A DNA stretch of 64,000 nt from positions 62,001 to 126,000 of the forward strand of contig NZ_QJKM01000005.1 of NCBI RefSeq assembly GCF_003425685.1. Direction: 5' to 3'. Under the pieces are notes generated by a model, which worked only from the letters and a program-made list of their open reading frames with translations, searched no databases and was not told the origin of the DNA. Of the stretch, positions 9,883 through 18,284 are shown piece after piece; within the stretch, counting starts at the first letter, position 1, and the number at the start of each line of letters is the position of its first letter. A program made the position numbers and the translations under genes. The DNA comes from Rhizobium terrae. GTDB taxonomy: Bacteria; Pseudomonadota; Alphaproteobacteria; Rhizobiales; Rhizobiaceae.

Positions 9883-10805
9883 CAGCGGCTGCTCCTTATG
9901 CGCGGATCGAGAATCCCATACGCGAGGTCCACGACAAGGTTCGACACGATCATGAAGATCGACATCACAAGCACCAGGCCCTGTACCAGGGCAAGGTCGC
10001 GCGCGGTGACGGCTGTTACGAGAAGCCGACCGATGCCCGGCCAGCCAAACACGGTTTCCACGACGACGGCGCCGCTGACGAGAGAGCCGAGATTGAGGCC
10101 GACGATCGTCACGATCGGGATGGAGGCATTCGGCAGGGCATGGACGAAAACGCGCCGGAACGGTGCCGCCCCCTTCGCCCGTGCCAATTTCATGTAAGGC
10201 TTGTCCAGCACTTCGAGCATGGCGGAGCGCGTGAACCGCGCTAATGTTCCGGCAACGTAGATACCGAGCGTGAACGACGGCATGAGGAGGTGGGAGAACG
10301 TTCCCATGCCCGCACTCGGCAGCATCCTGAGCCCGAACGAGAAGGCGAGAATGAGCAGGATTCCAAGGAAGAAATTCGGCATGGCGAAGCCGAAGACGGC
10401 AAGTGACATCACGGCGCGGTCTATCAGGCGGCCCCTGTTCAGCGCGGCGACTATGCCGGAGGGAATTCCGATCAGGATGGCGATGAGATAGGAAAAGCCG
10501 CCAAGCAGTAAGGTGTTGGGCAGCCGCTCCAAGATGCTTTGCAGAGCCGGCCTGCCATCCTGGTAGGAGCGGCCGAAATCGCCTGTCAGCAGGTTTGCCC
10601 CATAAGAGATGTATTGCTCGATCATTGGCCGGTCCAGCTTCCACTGGATGCGGAACTGCTCGATTTCCGATGGCAGCGCGTCGGGGCTCAGCAGCGCCAC
10701 GACCGGGTCCCCCGTCGTGCGAAGTACGACGAATGTGAAGGTCACCACGAAACAGATCGTGACAAGCGTCCTCAAGAGGCGAGAGATCCAGAACCTCGTC
10801 CGCAT
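9882..10805 (-). CDS. ABC transporter permease (DppB type)
   Basis: First gene of the leftward peptide-type importer operon, 307 residues. The N-terminal block TLVTICFVVTFTFVVLRTTGDPV and the EAA loop PYMKLARAKGAAPFRRVFVHALPN (near residue 200) are typical of DppB. The ATG at 10805 is preceded by AAGGGAA about 9 bp upstream. The open frame to 10904 has no better start. The 305-bp region to the divergent gene at 11111 contains a lux-box-like palindrome, so this operon and the divergent one may share control. Confidence 0.92.
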   Translation of the reverse strand: MRTRFWISRLLRTLVTICFVVTFTFVVLRTTGDPVVALLSPDALPSEIEQFRIQWKLDRPMIEQYISYGANLLTGDFGRSYQDGRPALQSILERLPNTLLLGGFSYLIAILIGIPSGIVAALNRGRLIDRAVMSLAVFGFAMPNFFLGILLILAFSFGLRMLPSAGMGTFSHLLMPSFTLGIYVAGTLARFTRSAMLEVLDKPYMKLARAKGAAPFRRVFVHALPNASIPIVTIVGLNLGSLVSGAVVVETVFGWPGIGRLLVTAVTARDLALVQGLVLVMSIFMIVSNLVVDLAYGILDPRIRSSR

Positions 10806-11110
10806 TGTTTCATGTTCCCTTCGACGCGCCGGGTGATGGACGCGAAGGTGCTTCCGCACTTTTGTTCTTGATTGAAAGTGTCGCCACGTTTCCGGGCCTT
10901 GCAACAGGTTTGGGACCGGGAGGCCGCGTCAATGCGCTGCATCCGATTGCCAGGCTATCGAGGCGGTTCCGCGTGTTCCATCTGTAATATGTTACAGATT
11001 GAGGGCGGTGGCTTGTCCCTTCATTCTCCTCGATAATAGCAAATCGTTGAGAGAGGACATCTCCTCCGAGGCCGCGGAGCGGCCGCGCCATCTTTCGAGG
11101 AGCTTCTGAA
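10806..11110. other. Divergent intergenic control region
   Basis: Non-coding stretch between the leftward importer operon and the rightward RraA-like operon. Its clear internal structure is the 20-bp perfect palindrome at 10980-10999. GAGGAG at about 11097-11102 is the ribosome site for the TTG start at 11111. I could not assign -35/-10 elements with confidence. Confidence 0.6.
10980..10999. promoter_or_regulatory. lux-box-like 20-bp palindrome
   Basis: ATCTGTAATATGTTACAGAT is a perfect inverted repeat (8-bp arms, 4-bp centre). Aligned with the classical Vibrio fischeri lux box ACCTGTAGGATCGTACAGGT it agrees at 14 of 20 positions, including the CTGTA/TACAG core at the same spacing. It lies 111 bp before the gene at 11111 and 174 bp before the importer operon start at 10805. 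The LuxR-family gene at 14014-14766 is the obvious candidate to bind it. A FadR-type GntR site is less likely because the GT and AC cores are too far apart. Confidence 0.6.
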
Positions 11111-11779
11111 TTGACCCGATCCATTCTGGTAAAGCCACATGATGCCAGCTTCGATATCGCTGTGCGGCAGTCCCTGACAAACGTTTCGAGCGCGCTTCTG
11201 GCCGATGCGGATTCCCGGGTCGTTTGCCTAGGGACGCCGATGCGGTCGTTCGGAGGCAAGTCCTCTTTTGTCGGAACGGCAGTGACGATCGGTTCCGGAA
11301 GTATGGCGCAGTGGAAATCGCTGGATACGTCGACGTCCGGTCAGGTGCTTGTCATTGCCGCCGGTGGCCGGCGCGACAGTGCGGAATTCGGCGCGATCTT
11401 CGCCGAACTTGCCCGGCGCCGGGGCGTCGCGGCGATCGTGACCGATGGGCTGCTCCGCGATAGCGAGGAAATCGGCCGGCTGGAGCTGGCCGTATTTGCT
11501 TGCGGCACGCATCCCTCTTCGCCACGGGACGATACCCAGGGTCGCATCGGAATGACCGAAACGCTGCAGGGCTTGACGATCGAGACGGGCGATCTCATCG
11601 TTGGAGACAGTGACGGGGTTGCGGTCATCCCGGCTGCTGCCACCGCTGCAGTTCTCTCTGTCGTTCCAAAACAGAGTCAACGGAAGGCGCGTCTGGTCGA
11701 GGCGCTGGCGGCGCCGGGCGGATCGCTGCCCGGCCGCATCGTCGAGGCGCTGGCGGCGATCCCGATCATCGAGGCCTGA
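11111..11779 (+). CDS. RraA family protein / HMG-type aldolase
   Basis: 222-residue member of the RraA/methyltransferase-like fold, which includes 4-hydroxy-4-methyl-2-oxoglutarate and oxaloacetate-type aldolases (class II pyruvate aldolases) as well as RraA proper. Visible blocks are VLVIAAGGRRDSAEFGAIFAELARRRGVAAIVTDGLLRD (about 78-117), with the conserved D and R of the metal and substrate site, and GDLIVGDSDGVAVIP near 161. The TTG start at 11111 is set by GAGGAG about 9 bp upstream. It is the first gene of a rightward set with an HpcH-type lyase and an M17 aminopeptidase. An aldolase role is more likely than RNase E inhibition in this context. Confidence 0.82.
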   Translation: MTRSILVKPHDASFDIAVRQSLTNVSSALLADADSRVVCLGTPMRSFGGKSSFVGTAVTIGSGSMAQWKSLDTSTSGQVLVIAAGGRRDSAEFGAIFAELARRRGVAAIVTDGLLRDSEEIGRLELAVFACGTHPSSPRDDTQGRIGMTETLQGLTIETGDLIVGDSDGVAVIPAAATAAVLSVVPKQSQRKARLVEALAAPGGSLPGRIVEALAAIPIIEA

Positions 11780-11795
11780 CGTTTGCGAAGGGACG

Positions 11796-12491
11796 ATGGA
11801 TATGCGACCAAAACGTCTCAACCCGCTCATGGCGAGGCTGGAAAGCGGGCAGGCGGCCGTCGGCATCTGGACAGCAGCCTATTCTACACCGCGCATCGCC
11901 AAAGTCGTCGCGAGGAGCGGTGCGGATTTCATCGTCGCCGATATCGAGCATGATCTGCTCGACCATTCGGCGCTACAGCGTTTCCTGCTGCAAACGAGTG
12001 ATTTCGGATCACGTTTTGCACCCGGGCTGGCGCCGGCCGTGCTAGTGAAACTTGGCCATCGCGCCGGCTGGGAGCCTCGTTATGAGATCGCTTCGACATT
12101 GAGAAGCGGACCTGCCATGGGGATCTGGATTCCGTTCGTCGAAAGCCGTCAGCAGCTTGAGGCCGCCATATCGGCGGTGCGGCACAACGAAGCCCATGCT
12201 CATGCTGGCCTCAACCTGCCGGCGGAGCGCCGAGATCTGTGGCCACTCAATCCGGACGCGGAATATCTCGTTGTCGGGATAATCGAGTCGGCTGAGGGCG
12301 CGCAAAATGCGGAGGCCATCATTGCCACGCCCGGGCTCTCCGCAATGGAGATCGTTCACCTTCCGGATGACGATACGAAACGTATCCGCGACCTCTGCCA
12401 CCGTCATAGTGTCATAGCCGCCGCGACTGTTCGGCCGGAGGACGTCGGCGCCATGCTCGACGCGGGGTACCGGCTCGTCGCCATCGGGTGA
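11796..12491 (+). CDS. HpcH/HpaI aldolase/citrate lyase family protein
   Basis: 231-residue class II aldolase-like TIM barrel. The family's start block is seen as VGIWTAAYSTPRIAKVVARSGADFIVADIEHD (about 22-53), followed by a GIWIPFVES block near 107 and ESAEGAQNAEAIIATPGL near 165. These enzymes cleave or form 2-keto-3-deoxy acids with pyruvate as the product. The ATG at 11796 follows GAAGGGACG. It sits 16 bp behind the RraA-like gene, so two potential pyruvate-releasing aldolases are paired. The protein is shorter than HpaI (about 260 residues), and the last ~20 residues of the barrel may be missing. Confidence 0.8.
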   Translation: MDMRPKRLNPLMARLESGQAAVGIWTAAYSTPRIAKVVARSGADFIVADIEHDLLDHSALQRFLLQTSDFGSRFAPGLAPAVLVKLGHRAGWEPRYEIASTLRSGPAMGIWIPFVESRQQLEAAISAVRHNEAHAHAGLNLPAERRDLWPLNPDAEYLVVGIIESAEGAQNAEAIIATPGLSAMEIVHLPDDDTKRIRDLCHRHSVIAAATVRPEDVGAMLDAGYRLVAIG

Positions 12492-12676
12492 GACTATGTA
12501 CTTCTCAGGCAGCAGCTGGCGCATAACGTCCAGACGACACGAGCCGCAATCACCGCGCGATCGGGCTAGGAGCGGGCCGGGGCCGCACCGGGTCGGAAGC
12601 ATAGCGGGTGTCACGCACGATTTTACCGATCCTTTCCCCGCATATCCCGTCGTGCCTTTCAGAAAGGGGCCAACCC

Positions 12677-14032
12677 ATGGAGAAATCCGTTCCGCTCGTC
12701 TGCATTACTGAGTCGTCCCCTCTGCTGCAGGAGCAGGACGCGAAGACAAGCCGCTGGGCTTTCTCGCACGGTTTCTGCGGCCAGAAAGGGCGTCTGCTTT
12801 CGGTTCCAGACGATGAGGGTGCTATTGCGGCCTGGCTATTCGGCATGGGCAAGGCATCGGAAACCCGCGATATGGCAACCGGTCTGGCTGCAATGGCTCT
12901 GCCTGAGGGGATCTACACGCTCGAAGGCGGTTTCGAGGACCCAACCGCCGCCGCGCTCGGTTTCATCCTCGGCTCTTACCGGTTTTCCAGCTACAAGATT
13001 TTTCCCAGATCGCCGCAACTGGCTTTCAATTCCGATATCGACCGGCCTGAAGTCGACAGGCTTGCACAGGCCGCTTTCATCGCGCGCGATCTGATCAATC
13101 TTCCCGCCAACGATTTGGGACCTGAGAAACTGGACGCCGCGATCAGAAGATTTGCGTACGACCACGAGATGAGCGTCACATCCTTCGTCGGTGACGAACT
13201 CCTGGTGCACGGTTTTCCTTTGGTCCACACGGTGGGGCGCGCATCGGCCGAGGCGCCGCGCCTGCTGGATTTGACCTGGGGCCATGCCAGCGACCCGAAG
13301 GTAACCGTTGTGGGCAAGGGCGTCACATTCGACACGGGAGGCCTCAACCTCAAGTCCTTCGATCACATGGAGTCGATGAAATGCGACATGGCGGGTGCGG
13401 CGAATGCTCTTGGCATTGCGCATGCGGTAATCTCTGCAAATCTCCCTGTCAGGCTTCGCGTGATCGTCCCGATCGTCGAAAGTGCGGTGGCGAGCTCGGC
13501 GTTTCGCCCAGGCGACATCATTCGCGCAAGAAACGGCATCACTGTCGAAATCGGCTTCACCGATGCGGAAGGACGCCTTATTCTCGCGGATGCCTTGGCA
13601 TATGCCGATGAGGAGGCGCCGGTGGCGCTCATCGATCTCGCAACTCTGACCGGGGCGGCGGGCGTGGCTCTCGGATCCGATATCGCCGCTCTCTACTGCA
13701 CGGACGACGGCTTCGCAGCGTCGCTTTGCGAGCAGGGTACGCGCTGGGATGATCCGGTATGGAGAATGCCGCTCTGGAGCGACTATGAATTCATGCTGTC
13801 TTCCGAGCCTGCGGATTGTAACAACTTCAAATCGGAGTCGTTTGCGGGATCAATAACAGCCGCCCTTTTCCTGAGGAAATTCGTCGCCAGAAGCCATCTC
13901 TGGGCCCATTTCGACATTCCTGGCTGGACAAAAAGGCAAACGAATTCGCGTCCCGTCGGTGGAACCGATCATGCTATCCGGGCCATTTACATGGCCCTCA
14001 AGCACAGGAAGTTTTACCGCAATATTCCGTAA
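12677..14032 (+). CDS. Leucyl aminopeptidase family protein (M17)
   Basis: Cytosolic metallo-aminopeptidase of 451 residues. The M17 catalytic region is clear: VVGKGVTFDTGGLNLK (about 213-228, metal-binding Lys and Asp), MKCDMAGAA near 236, and a TDAEGRLILADAL block near 295, here preceded by GF rather than the usual N. It would hydrolyse N-terminal residues from short peptides. The ATG at 12677 has GAAAGGGG upstream. Its 3' end overlaps the 3' end of the convergent LuxR gene by 19 bp. The pairing of an aminopeptidase with a LuxR solo and a peptide importer parallels pip-linked plant-signal loci, although those use S33 proline iminopeptidases. Confidence 0.92.
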   Translation: MEKSVPLVCITESSPLLQEQDAKTSRWAFSHGFCGQKGRLLSVPDDEGAIAAWLFGMGKASETRDMATGLAAMALPEGIYTLEGGFEDPTAAALGFILGSYRFSSYKIFPRSPQLAFNSDIDRPEVDRLAQAAFIARDLINLPANDLGPEKLDAAIRRFAYDHEMSVTSFVGDELLVHGFPLVHTVGRASAEAPRLLDLTWGHASDPKVTVVGKGVTFDTGGLNLKSFDHMESMKCDMAGAANALGIAHAVISANLPVRLRVIVPIVESAVASSAFRPGDIIRARNGITVEIGFTDAEGRLILADALAYADEEAPVALIDLATLTGAAGVALGSDIAALYCTDDGFAASLCEQGTRWDDPVWRMPLWSDYEFMLSSEPADCNNFKSESFAGSITAALFLRKFVARSHLWAHFDIPGWTKRQTNSRPVGGTDHAIRAIYMALKHRKFYRNIP

Positions 14033-14766
14033 TGGGCGGCGCGGGCGATCGCCTGCGCCCTGTTGCGTGCTCCCAGCTTCCGCATGGCCGATTGAAGATG
14101 CATCACGACTGTCGAGATCGAACGGCCCAGCACGTATGCCACCTGCTTATCCGACAGGCCTTCCGCGCAAAGGCGGATGCATTCGCTTTCTCGCGGTGTC
14201 AAGCGTACGGCAACGGTTGTCAGGTCTTCTTGTTTTGCCTCCAGCAGCAGCGTTCCATGCAGCTTGTGGGCAAACAACATGAACTCGGCGACAAAGAAGC
14301 TCTCCAAAACCTGCTTATCGGGCGGCTGCCGCCAGAAACCCGTTACCGTCGCGCATCCTTTTGACGGGGTCTGGACCGGTATGGTCAGGCCTCGTGCTAG
14401 CTGGGAGTCTCGAAGATAATTTGCGACAGCGCCCTGAGCCGTCGGTGTCAGCACGGAAGGCTCATCGAAATGATAAGACCAATAGAGAGGCTGAATGGAT
14501 CTCAATGCCATAATCTGGACCGGGTCTGACAGATACAGCCCCTCGTCGAACCACATAGCTTCCATATCGTTGGGCATGTTGCGCATGCTGACGATGGTCG
14601 GCGGCACCACTTGCCCGTCGGGGGTGAACGGCACGGGTGTATAGTCGTAAATCAAGCCTTCAAGCCCGAATCCCGCTGCCTGCACCATCGCGCTGTCGAA
14701 GATACTCTCGAGATCTGGCGGCAAGTTACCTCGCCTTCTGCTTTGATCCTGAAGATAGCTCTTCAT
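14014..14766 (-). CDS. LuxR family regulator, plant-signal (PAB) solo type
   Basis: 250-residue quorum-sensing-type regulator with no luxI homologue nearby. The autoinducer-binding domain spans about residues 20-165, and the LuxR helix-turn-helix about 187-247 (LTPRESECIRLCAEGLSDKQVA, then STVVMHLQSAMRKLGARNRAQA). Placing the invariant D81-P82 on TraR D70-P71, W96 matches W85. The TraR W57 and Y61 positions are M68 and W72. W57M and Y61W are the diagnostic changes of plant-associated LuxR solos (OryR, PsoR, XccR, NesR, PipR), which respond to plant compounds rather than acyl-homoserine lactones. The likely target is the palindrome at 10980. Confidence 0.88.
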   Translation of the reverse strand: MKSYLQDQSRRRGNLPPDLESIFDSAMVQAAGFGLEGLIYDYTPVPFTPDGQVVPPTIVSMRNMPNDMEAMWFDEGLYLSDPVQIMALRSIQPLYWSYHFDEPSVLTPTAQGAVANYLRDSQLARGLTIPVQTPSKGCATVTGFWRQPPDKQVLESFFVAEFMLFAHKLHGTLLLEAKQEDLTTVAVRLTPRESECIRLCAEGLSDKQVAYVLGRSISTVVMHLQSAMRKLGARNRAQAIARAAHYGILR

Positions 14767-15181
14767 TTCCGTGCCGTCAGTTGCCTAAATTCCAGACTTC
14801 TTAATCTTATGCTGAAACTTTGGCCGATCGCAATGAGCTTTGGCAATCCTGCATATCAAAAATGAAGTAGGTATATGCGTATGACGCGGGGTGGATTCCC
14901 GCTCCCCTCAGGCTCAATCGCAACAAGCTGGCGTAAACTGCTCACGTCAATTATGCTCCGTTGCATGGATTCGCTCCTGCCTTCAATCGTTATCGCGTCC
15001 ATTTGGTCGCTCCGCCTGCCGGCCTAGGCGATGCCGCGACATCACCGATGTCTGATGCCGCCTTCACCGCCGGCATTGCCTTGAAATCGCTTGACGATCT
15101 CATTCGATCTGCCCCGGTATGACGGCGAGGGCGGCAGCCTGAAAATGCATAAGCCGTTCTCGGGACGTTCGCCTTTGGCAC
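14767..15181. other. Intergenic region with possible gene remnant
   Basis: Holds the LuxR gene promoter region and then sequence without an intact gene. One frame from about 14970 to 15122 reads GDAATSPMSDAAFTAGIALK and continues SLDDLIRSAPV to a stop. This faintly resembles the start of DUF1403 proteins carried on rhizobial plasmids. The match is by eye and weak. Confidence 0.25.
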
Positions 15182-16005
15182 GTGATATTCCGCCATGCTC
15201 CGGAAGGCGGCAGAAACGAGCAAGACAACCTTACCAATCACATCAACCTGCTCTCCAACGCCATCAAGTTTACCCATACCGGCAGAGTTTGCTTCAGCCT
15301 GTCCTATCGCGGGCAGGTGGCGACCTTCGAGATCGAGGATACCGGCGTCGGGGTAAAGGCGAGCGATATCGAGCGGATCTTCCTCCCTTTCGAACGTGCC
15401 GAGGTTACAGTCGGACACACCAGTCCGCCCGGCACCGGCCTTGGCCTGACGATCACCAAATTGCTGGTGGAGATTATGGGCGGCGAGCTTACCTTGAAAA
15501 GCACGCCCGGGAAGGGCACGCATTTCACCATCCGGCTCATGCTGTCTTTGGCGGCCAAGCCGGACGACATGGCGGGACTAGCACTCGCCATCATCGGTTA
15601 TGAAGGCCCGCGCCGGACGGTGCTGATCGCCGACGATGATCCGGTCCAACGGGCGCTGATGGAGGACGTCCTGGTGCCGATGGGCTTTTCGGTCATCACC
15701 GTGACGGATGGACCTGCCTGCCTGTCGCAATTGGCGCTTCATCGCCCCGACATCGTCGACATCGCTATGTCGACGATGTCCGGCTGGGAGGTGGCCCGGC
15801 GGATTCGGCAGCGCCTCGGCCGTGACCTGCCGATCCTCATCCTGTCCGCCGATGCCGGCACCGAGCGAACCAGGCCCGAGTACACGGACCTCTACGATTC
15901 CTACCTGATCAAACCCTTCGGCTCGAGGAACTCTTCGAACGACTGGCAGCGCTCGTTCCGTTGAGCTGGACCTACGACGACGGCCGGCCGGAGGAGGTCA
16001 GGTGA
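15182..16005 (+). pseudogene. Hybrid sensor histidine kinase remnant
   Basis: Only the back half of a hybrid kinase remains. An HATPase_c domain is seen from NLLSNAIKFT through DTGVGV, FLPFERAE and GTGLGLTITKLLVEIMGG (about 15240-15530). A receiver domain follows, with LIADDDPVQRALMEDVL and LIKPF (about 15620-15920). There is no PAS, HisKA or other N-terminal region. After KPF the frame is lost by one missing base near 15920: the other frame continues RLEELFERLAALVP and ends at 16003-16005 in GTGA, overlapping the next gene. That overlap indicates where the ancestral gene ended. The receiver's usual phospho-Asp segment reads PDIVDIAMSTMSG, so the acceptor position is also altered. Confidence 0.8.
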
Positions 16006-16229
16006 CGCCGCGCTTCCTGGATGCGGAACTGCCGGACAAGCAGAAGCTGCGCCAGTTGCGCACCCTCGGGCAGACGGGTTTCATCCGCTCGATCGAGGCC
16101 ATGCTGAACGATCTTGAAGTCTCCTCGCGGGAAACGGTGCGGTTCTGCAGACACATGCGTCATCTGGCCACGATTTATCGCCTGCGCGATTTCCTCGCCG
16201 TAATCGAGGAGACCAAGAACAATGCCTGA
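16002..16229 (+). CDS. Small helical protein of the two-component locus
   Basis: 75-residue protein with a GTG start that overlaps the ancestral kinase stop (GTGA). It ends 8 bp inside the response regulator gene, so all three were once translationally coupled. The sequence is charged and helical (KQKLRQLRTLGQTGFIRSIEAMLNDLE) and has no export signal. It could be an accessory or phosphotransfer-like protein, but no phosphorylatable histidine motif is evident. The frame is intact although both neighbours are broken. Confidence 0.6.
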   Translation: MTPRFLDAELPDKQKLRQLRTLGQTGFIRSIEAMLNDLEVSSRETVRFCRHMRHLATIYRLRDFLAVIEETKNNA

Positions 16230-17194
16230 GATATCCGATTACAGCAAAGTTCTGATCGTCGACGACTCCCCCGATGCGCTTGCCATGCTCTCCGACGCGC
16301 TGAGCCTCGAGGGCATGGACGTGGTTGTCTCCAGCAGCGGCAGGCAGGTGATCACGCTTGCCAACACGACAGTCCCCGATATTGTCCTGATGGATGCGAT
16401 CATGCCGGGCATGGACGGGTTCGAGACCTGCCAGATACTCAAGGCCGCGCGGGGGTTCCAGGACCTGCCGATCATCTTCATGACCAGATACGACGAGAGT
16501 GAACACGTGGTGAAGGCGCTGACTTTGGGCGGCGTCGATTTCGTCAGCAAACCGATCCTGCTCGATCAGCTCTTCGCCCGGATGCGGGTGCATCTCGGCA
16601 ATGCCAGGCGCGCTCGGTCAGCCCGCAATGCGCTCGATTCCACCGGACGCTGGATCGTTGCCTGCGACGGCAACGGCCGCATCGGCTGGTCGACGCCACA
16701 AGCCAGCGAACTGCTCCTGCGGGTCGGGGTGCGGCCCGACGCCGGTGCCTATTTGCCGTGGGAGAGGGCCGGTTGGCTGAGTGAACCGCAACCCCAGGAC
16801 GGACCGCCATTGCCGCAGGCATTGCGCTACTCGCGCCATTCCCAGGATGTCGAGTTCCGGCTGTTGTCGCATAGCCAGAACGGTGAAATCCTGCTCAGGC
16901 TCGTCGATCGTTACCGCGGCATCGACGAGGAAACAGCTCGTCAAGGCCTTCGGCCTGACGCTGCGCGAGGCCGAGGTGCTGCTCTGGGTTTCGCATGGCA
17001 AGTCGAACAAGGAGATCGCCGATATCCTCGACATGTCGCCTCGGACCGTGAGCAAGCACATGGAACAGATCTTCAACAAGCTCGCCGTGGAAAAACGTAC
17101 TTCGGCCGCTACGCTTGCGGTCAAGGTCTTTGGCGGGAGTGATGGCGATGTCACAAAGCCGGTGATGTCGGCGTCGCGAAAGCTGAAGGGTTGA
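16222..17194 (+). pseudogene. Response regulator with LuxR-type HTH, frameshifted
   Basis: The receiver domain is complete: VLIVDDSPDALAML, the phospho-Asp region PDIVLMDAIMPGMDGFETC near residue 60, and FVSKPILLDQL near 110. A linker follows. The reading frame then breaks near 16936. The LuxR/GerE helix-turn-helix (LTLREAEVLLWVSHGKSNKEIADILDMSPRTVSKHMEQIFNKL) lies in another frame up to 17194. A one-base insertion or two-base deletion would restore a protein of about 320 residues. With the damaged kinase upstream, real decay is more likely than a sequencing error, but reads would be needed to exclude error. Confidence 0.8.
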
Positions 17195-17507
17195 TCGAAG
17201 CCGCCGTCGCGCATTGGACATGCGGTGGCAGCCTTCCGCGCCGTTGACTGCGATGAGCAGCGCAGTTCCATGCAATGCGGACTAGCGGTACGTACCCTCT
17301 CAACAGCGCAGACTCCGTCAGATCGGCCGGCCAGCCTACACACCTGAACAGCATGGCATGTCGGCAATAGACCGCGGCGCAGAATTAGGCCAAGTTGCTG
17401 CCATCAAGCAGAAGCATAGCCGCCCTTCGTCGGCCGGAGAATAAGAGGCGCGAAGACAGCCCAATTCGGCGATTGGCCGGCGGTTATCAACGACAGTAGG
17501 AGGATGA
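17195..17507. other. Intergenic region, no gene seen
   Basis: 313 bp between the broken response regulator and the dehydrogenase gene. I see no convincing coding frame, hairpin terminator or repeat. AGTAGGAGG just before 17508 is the ribosome site of the following gene. Confidence 0.5.
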
Positions 17508-18275
17508 ATGGCTCTTCGTCTCGACGGTAAAGTTGCGCTTATCAGTGGCGGCGCGGGTGGATGCGGTCTCGCAGCGAGCGAGCTTTTTGCGCGAGAGGGG
17601 GCGGCGGTCGGGATCGTCGATCTCCCGCATAGCCAGGGGGCAGCCGTCGCCGCCCGCATGCGGGAAGAAGGCCTGAAGGTGACATTTGCGCCCGCCGACG
17701 TTTCCGACGAATTGCAGGTAAATCAGGCGGTCGACGTGATTTCCGGCGAACTCGGACCGATAACGGTGCTGTTCAATCATGCCGGGACGATCATCGTCCG
17801 GGCGTTTCTCGAAACCACGGTGGAAGACTGGGACCGGCTGATGGCCATCAACGTCCGCAGCATGTTCCTGATGACGCGGGCCGTGCTGCCGCACATGATC
17901 GAGGCGGGCGGCGGGTCCATCGTCTGCACGTCGTCGATCTCCGCCGTTGCCGCGACGCCGATGGAGGTCCTCTACGATACGACCAAGGGTGCGTGTCACA
18001 TGTTTGCACGGGCGATCGCGGTCGAATTTCGCGACCGCAACATTCGCTGCAACGCAGTCTGTCCCGGCTTCATCCAGACGCCGCATGGTCGACGGGAGGT
18101 CGAGGAACTGACCCGCTACGGGATCGACGTCTCGGATGCAGCGATCATGGCCCAGCAGGGCAGGATGTGCCGGCCCGACGAGGTCGCCAAGGCGGCACTC
18201 TACCTCGCGAGCGACGACGCCAGCTTCGTCAGCGGCACCCATCTGTTTGTCGATAATTGTTTTACAGCGATGTGA
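17508..18275 (+). CDS. SDR family oxidoreductase
   Basis: Classical short-chain dehydrogenase/reductase of 255 residues. The cofactor motif is GGAGGCGLAASELF near residue 13, with NHAG in place of the usual NNAG near 87. The catalytic Ser is in CTSSIS near 140, and the YDTTK segment near 154 gives the Tyr-x-x-x-Lys pair. CPGFIQTPHG near 185 and a C-terminal FVSGTHLFVDNCFTA block follow the family pattern. The acidic residue after the second strand (IVDLP) suggests NAD preference. It is followed after 9 bp by an aldonolactone oxidase gene, so a sugar or polyol pathway is likely. Strong AGGAGG precedes the ATG. Confidence 0.92.
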   Translation: MALRLDGKVALISGGAGGCGLAASELFAREGAAVGIVDLPHSQGAAVAARMREEGLKVTFAPADVSDELQVNQAVDVISGELGPITVLFNHAGTIIVRAFLETTVEDWDRLMAINVRSMFLMTRAVLPHMIEAGGGSIVCTSSISAVAATPMEVLYDTTKGACHMFARAIAVEFRDRNIRCNAVCPGFIQTPHGRREVEELTRYGIDVSDAAIMAQQGRMCRPDEVAKAALYLASDDASFVSGTHLFVDNCFTAM

Positions 18276-18284
18276 GGGGAAGAC

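Noticed and set aside
10980..10999. Reading the palindrome as a FadR/GntR (FCD) operator
   Set aside because: GntR-FCD sites have GT and AC about three bases apart; here they are eight apart, while the 20-bp form and CTGTA/TACAG core fit a lux box.
14970..15122. Possible DUF1403 gene start
   Set aside because: Only about 35 codons with faint similarity and an early stop; not enough for a gene call.
15091..15603. Overlapping 170-codon frame across the kinase remnant
   Set aside because: It reads the HATPase region in the wrong frame and has no family pattern.
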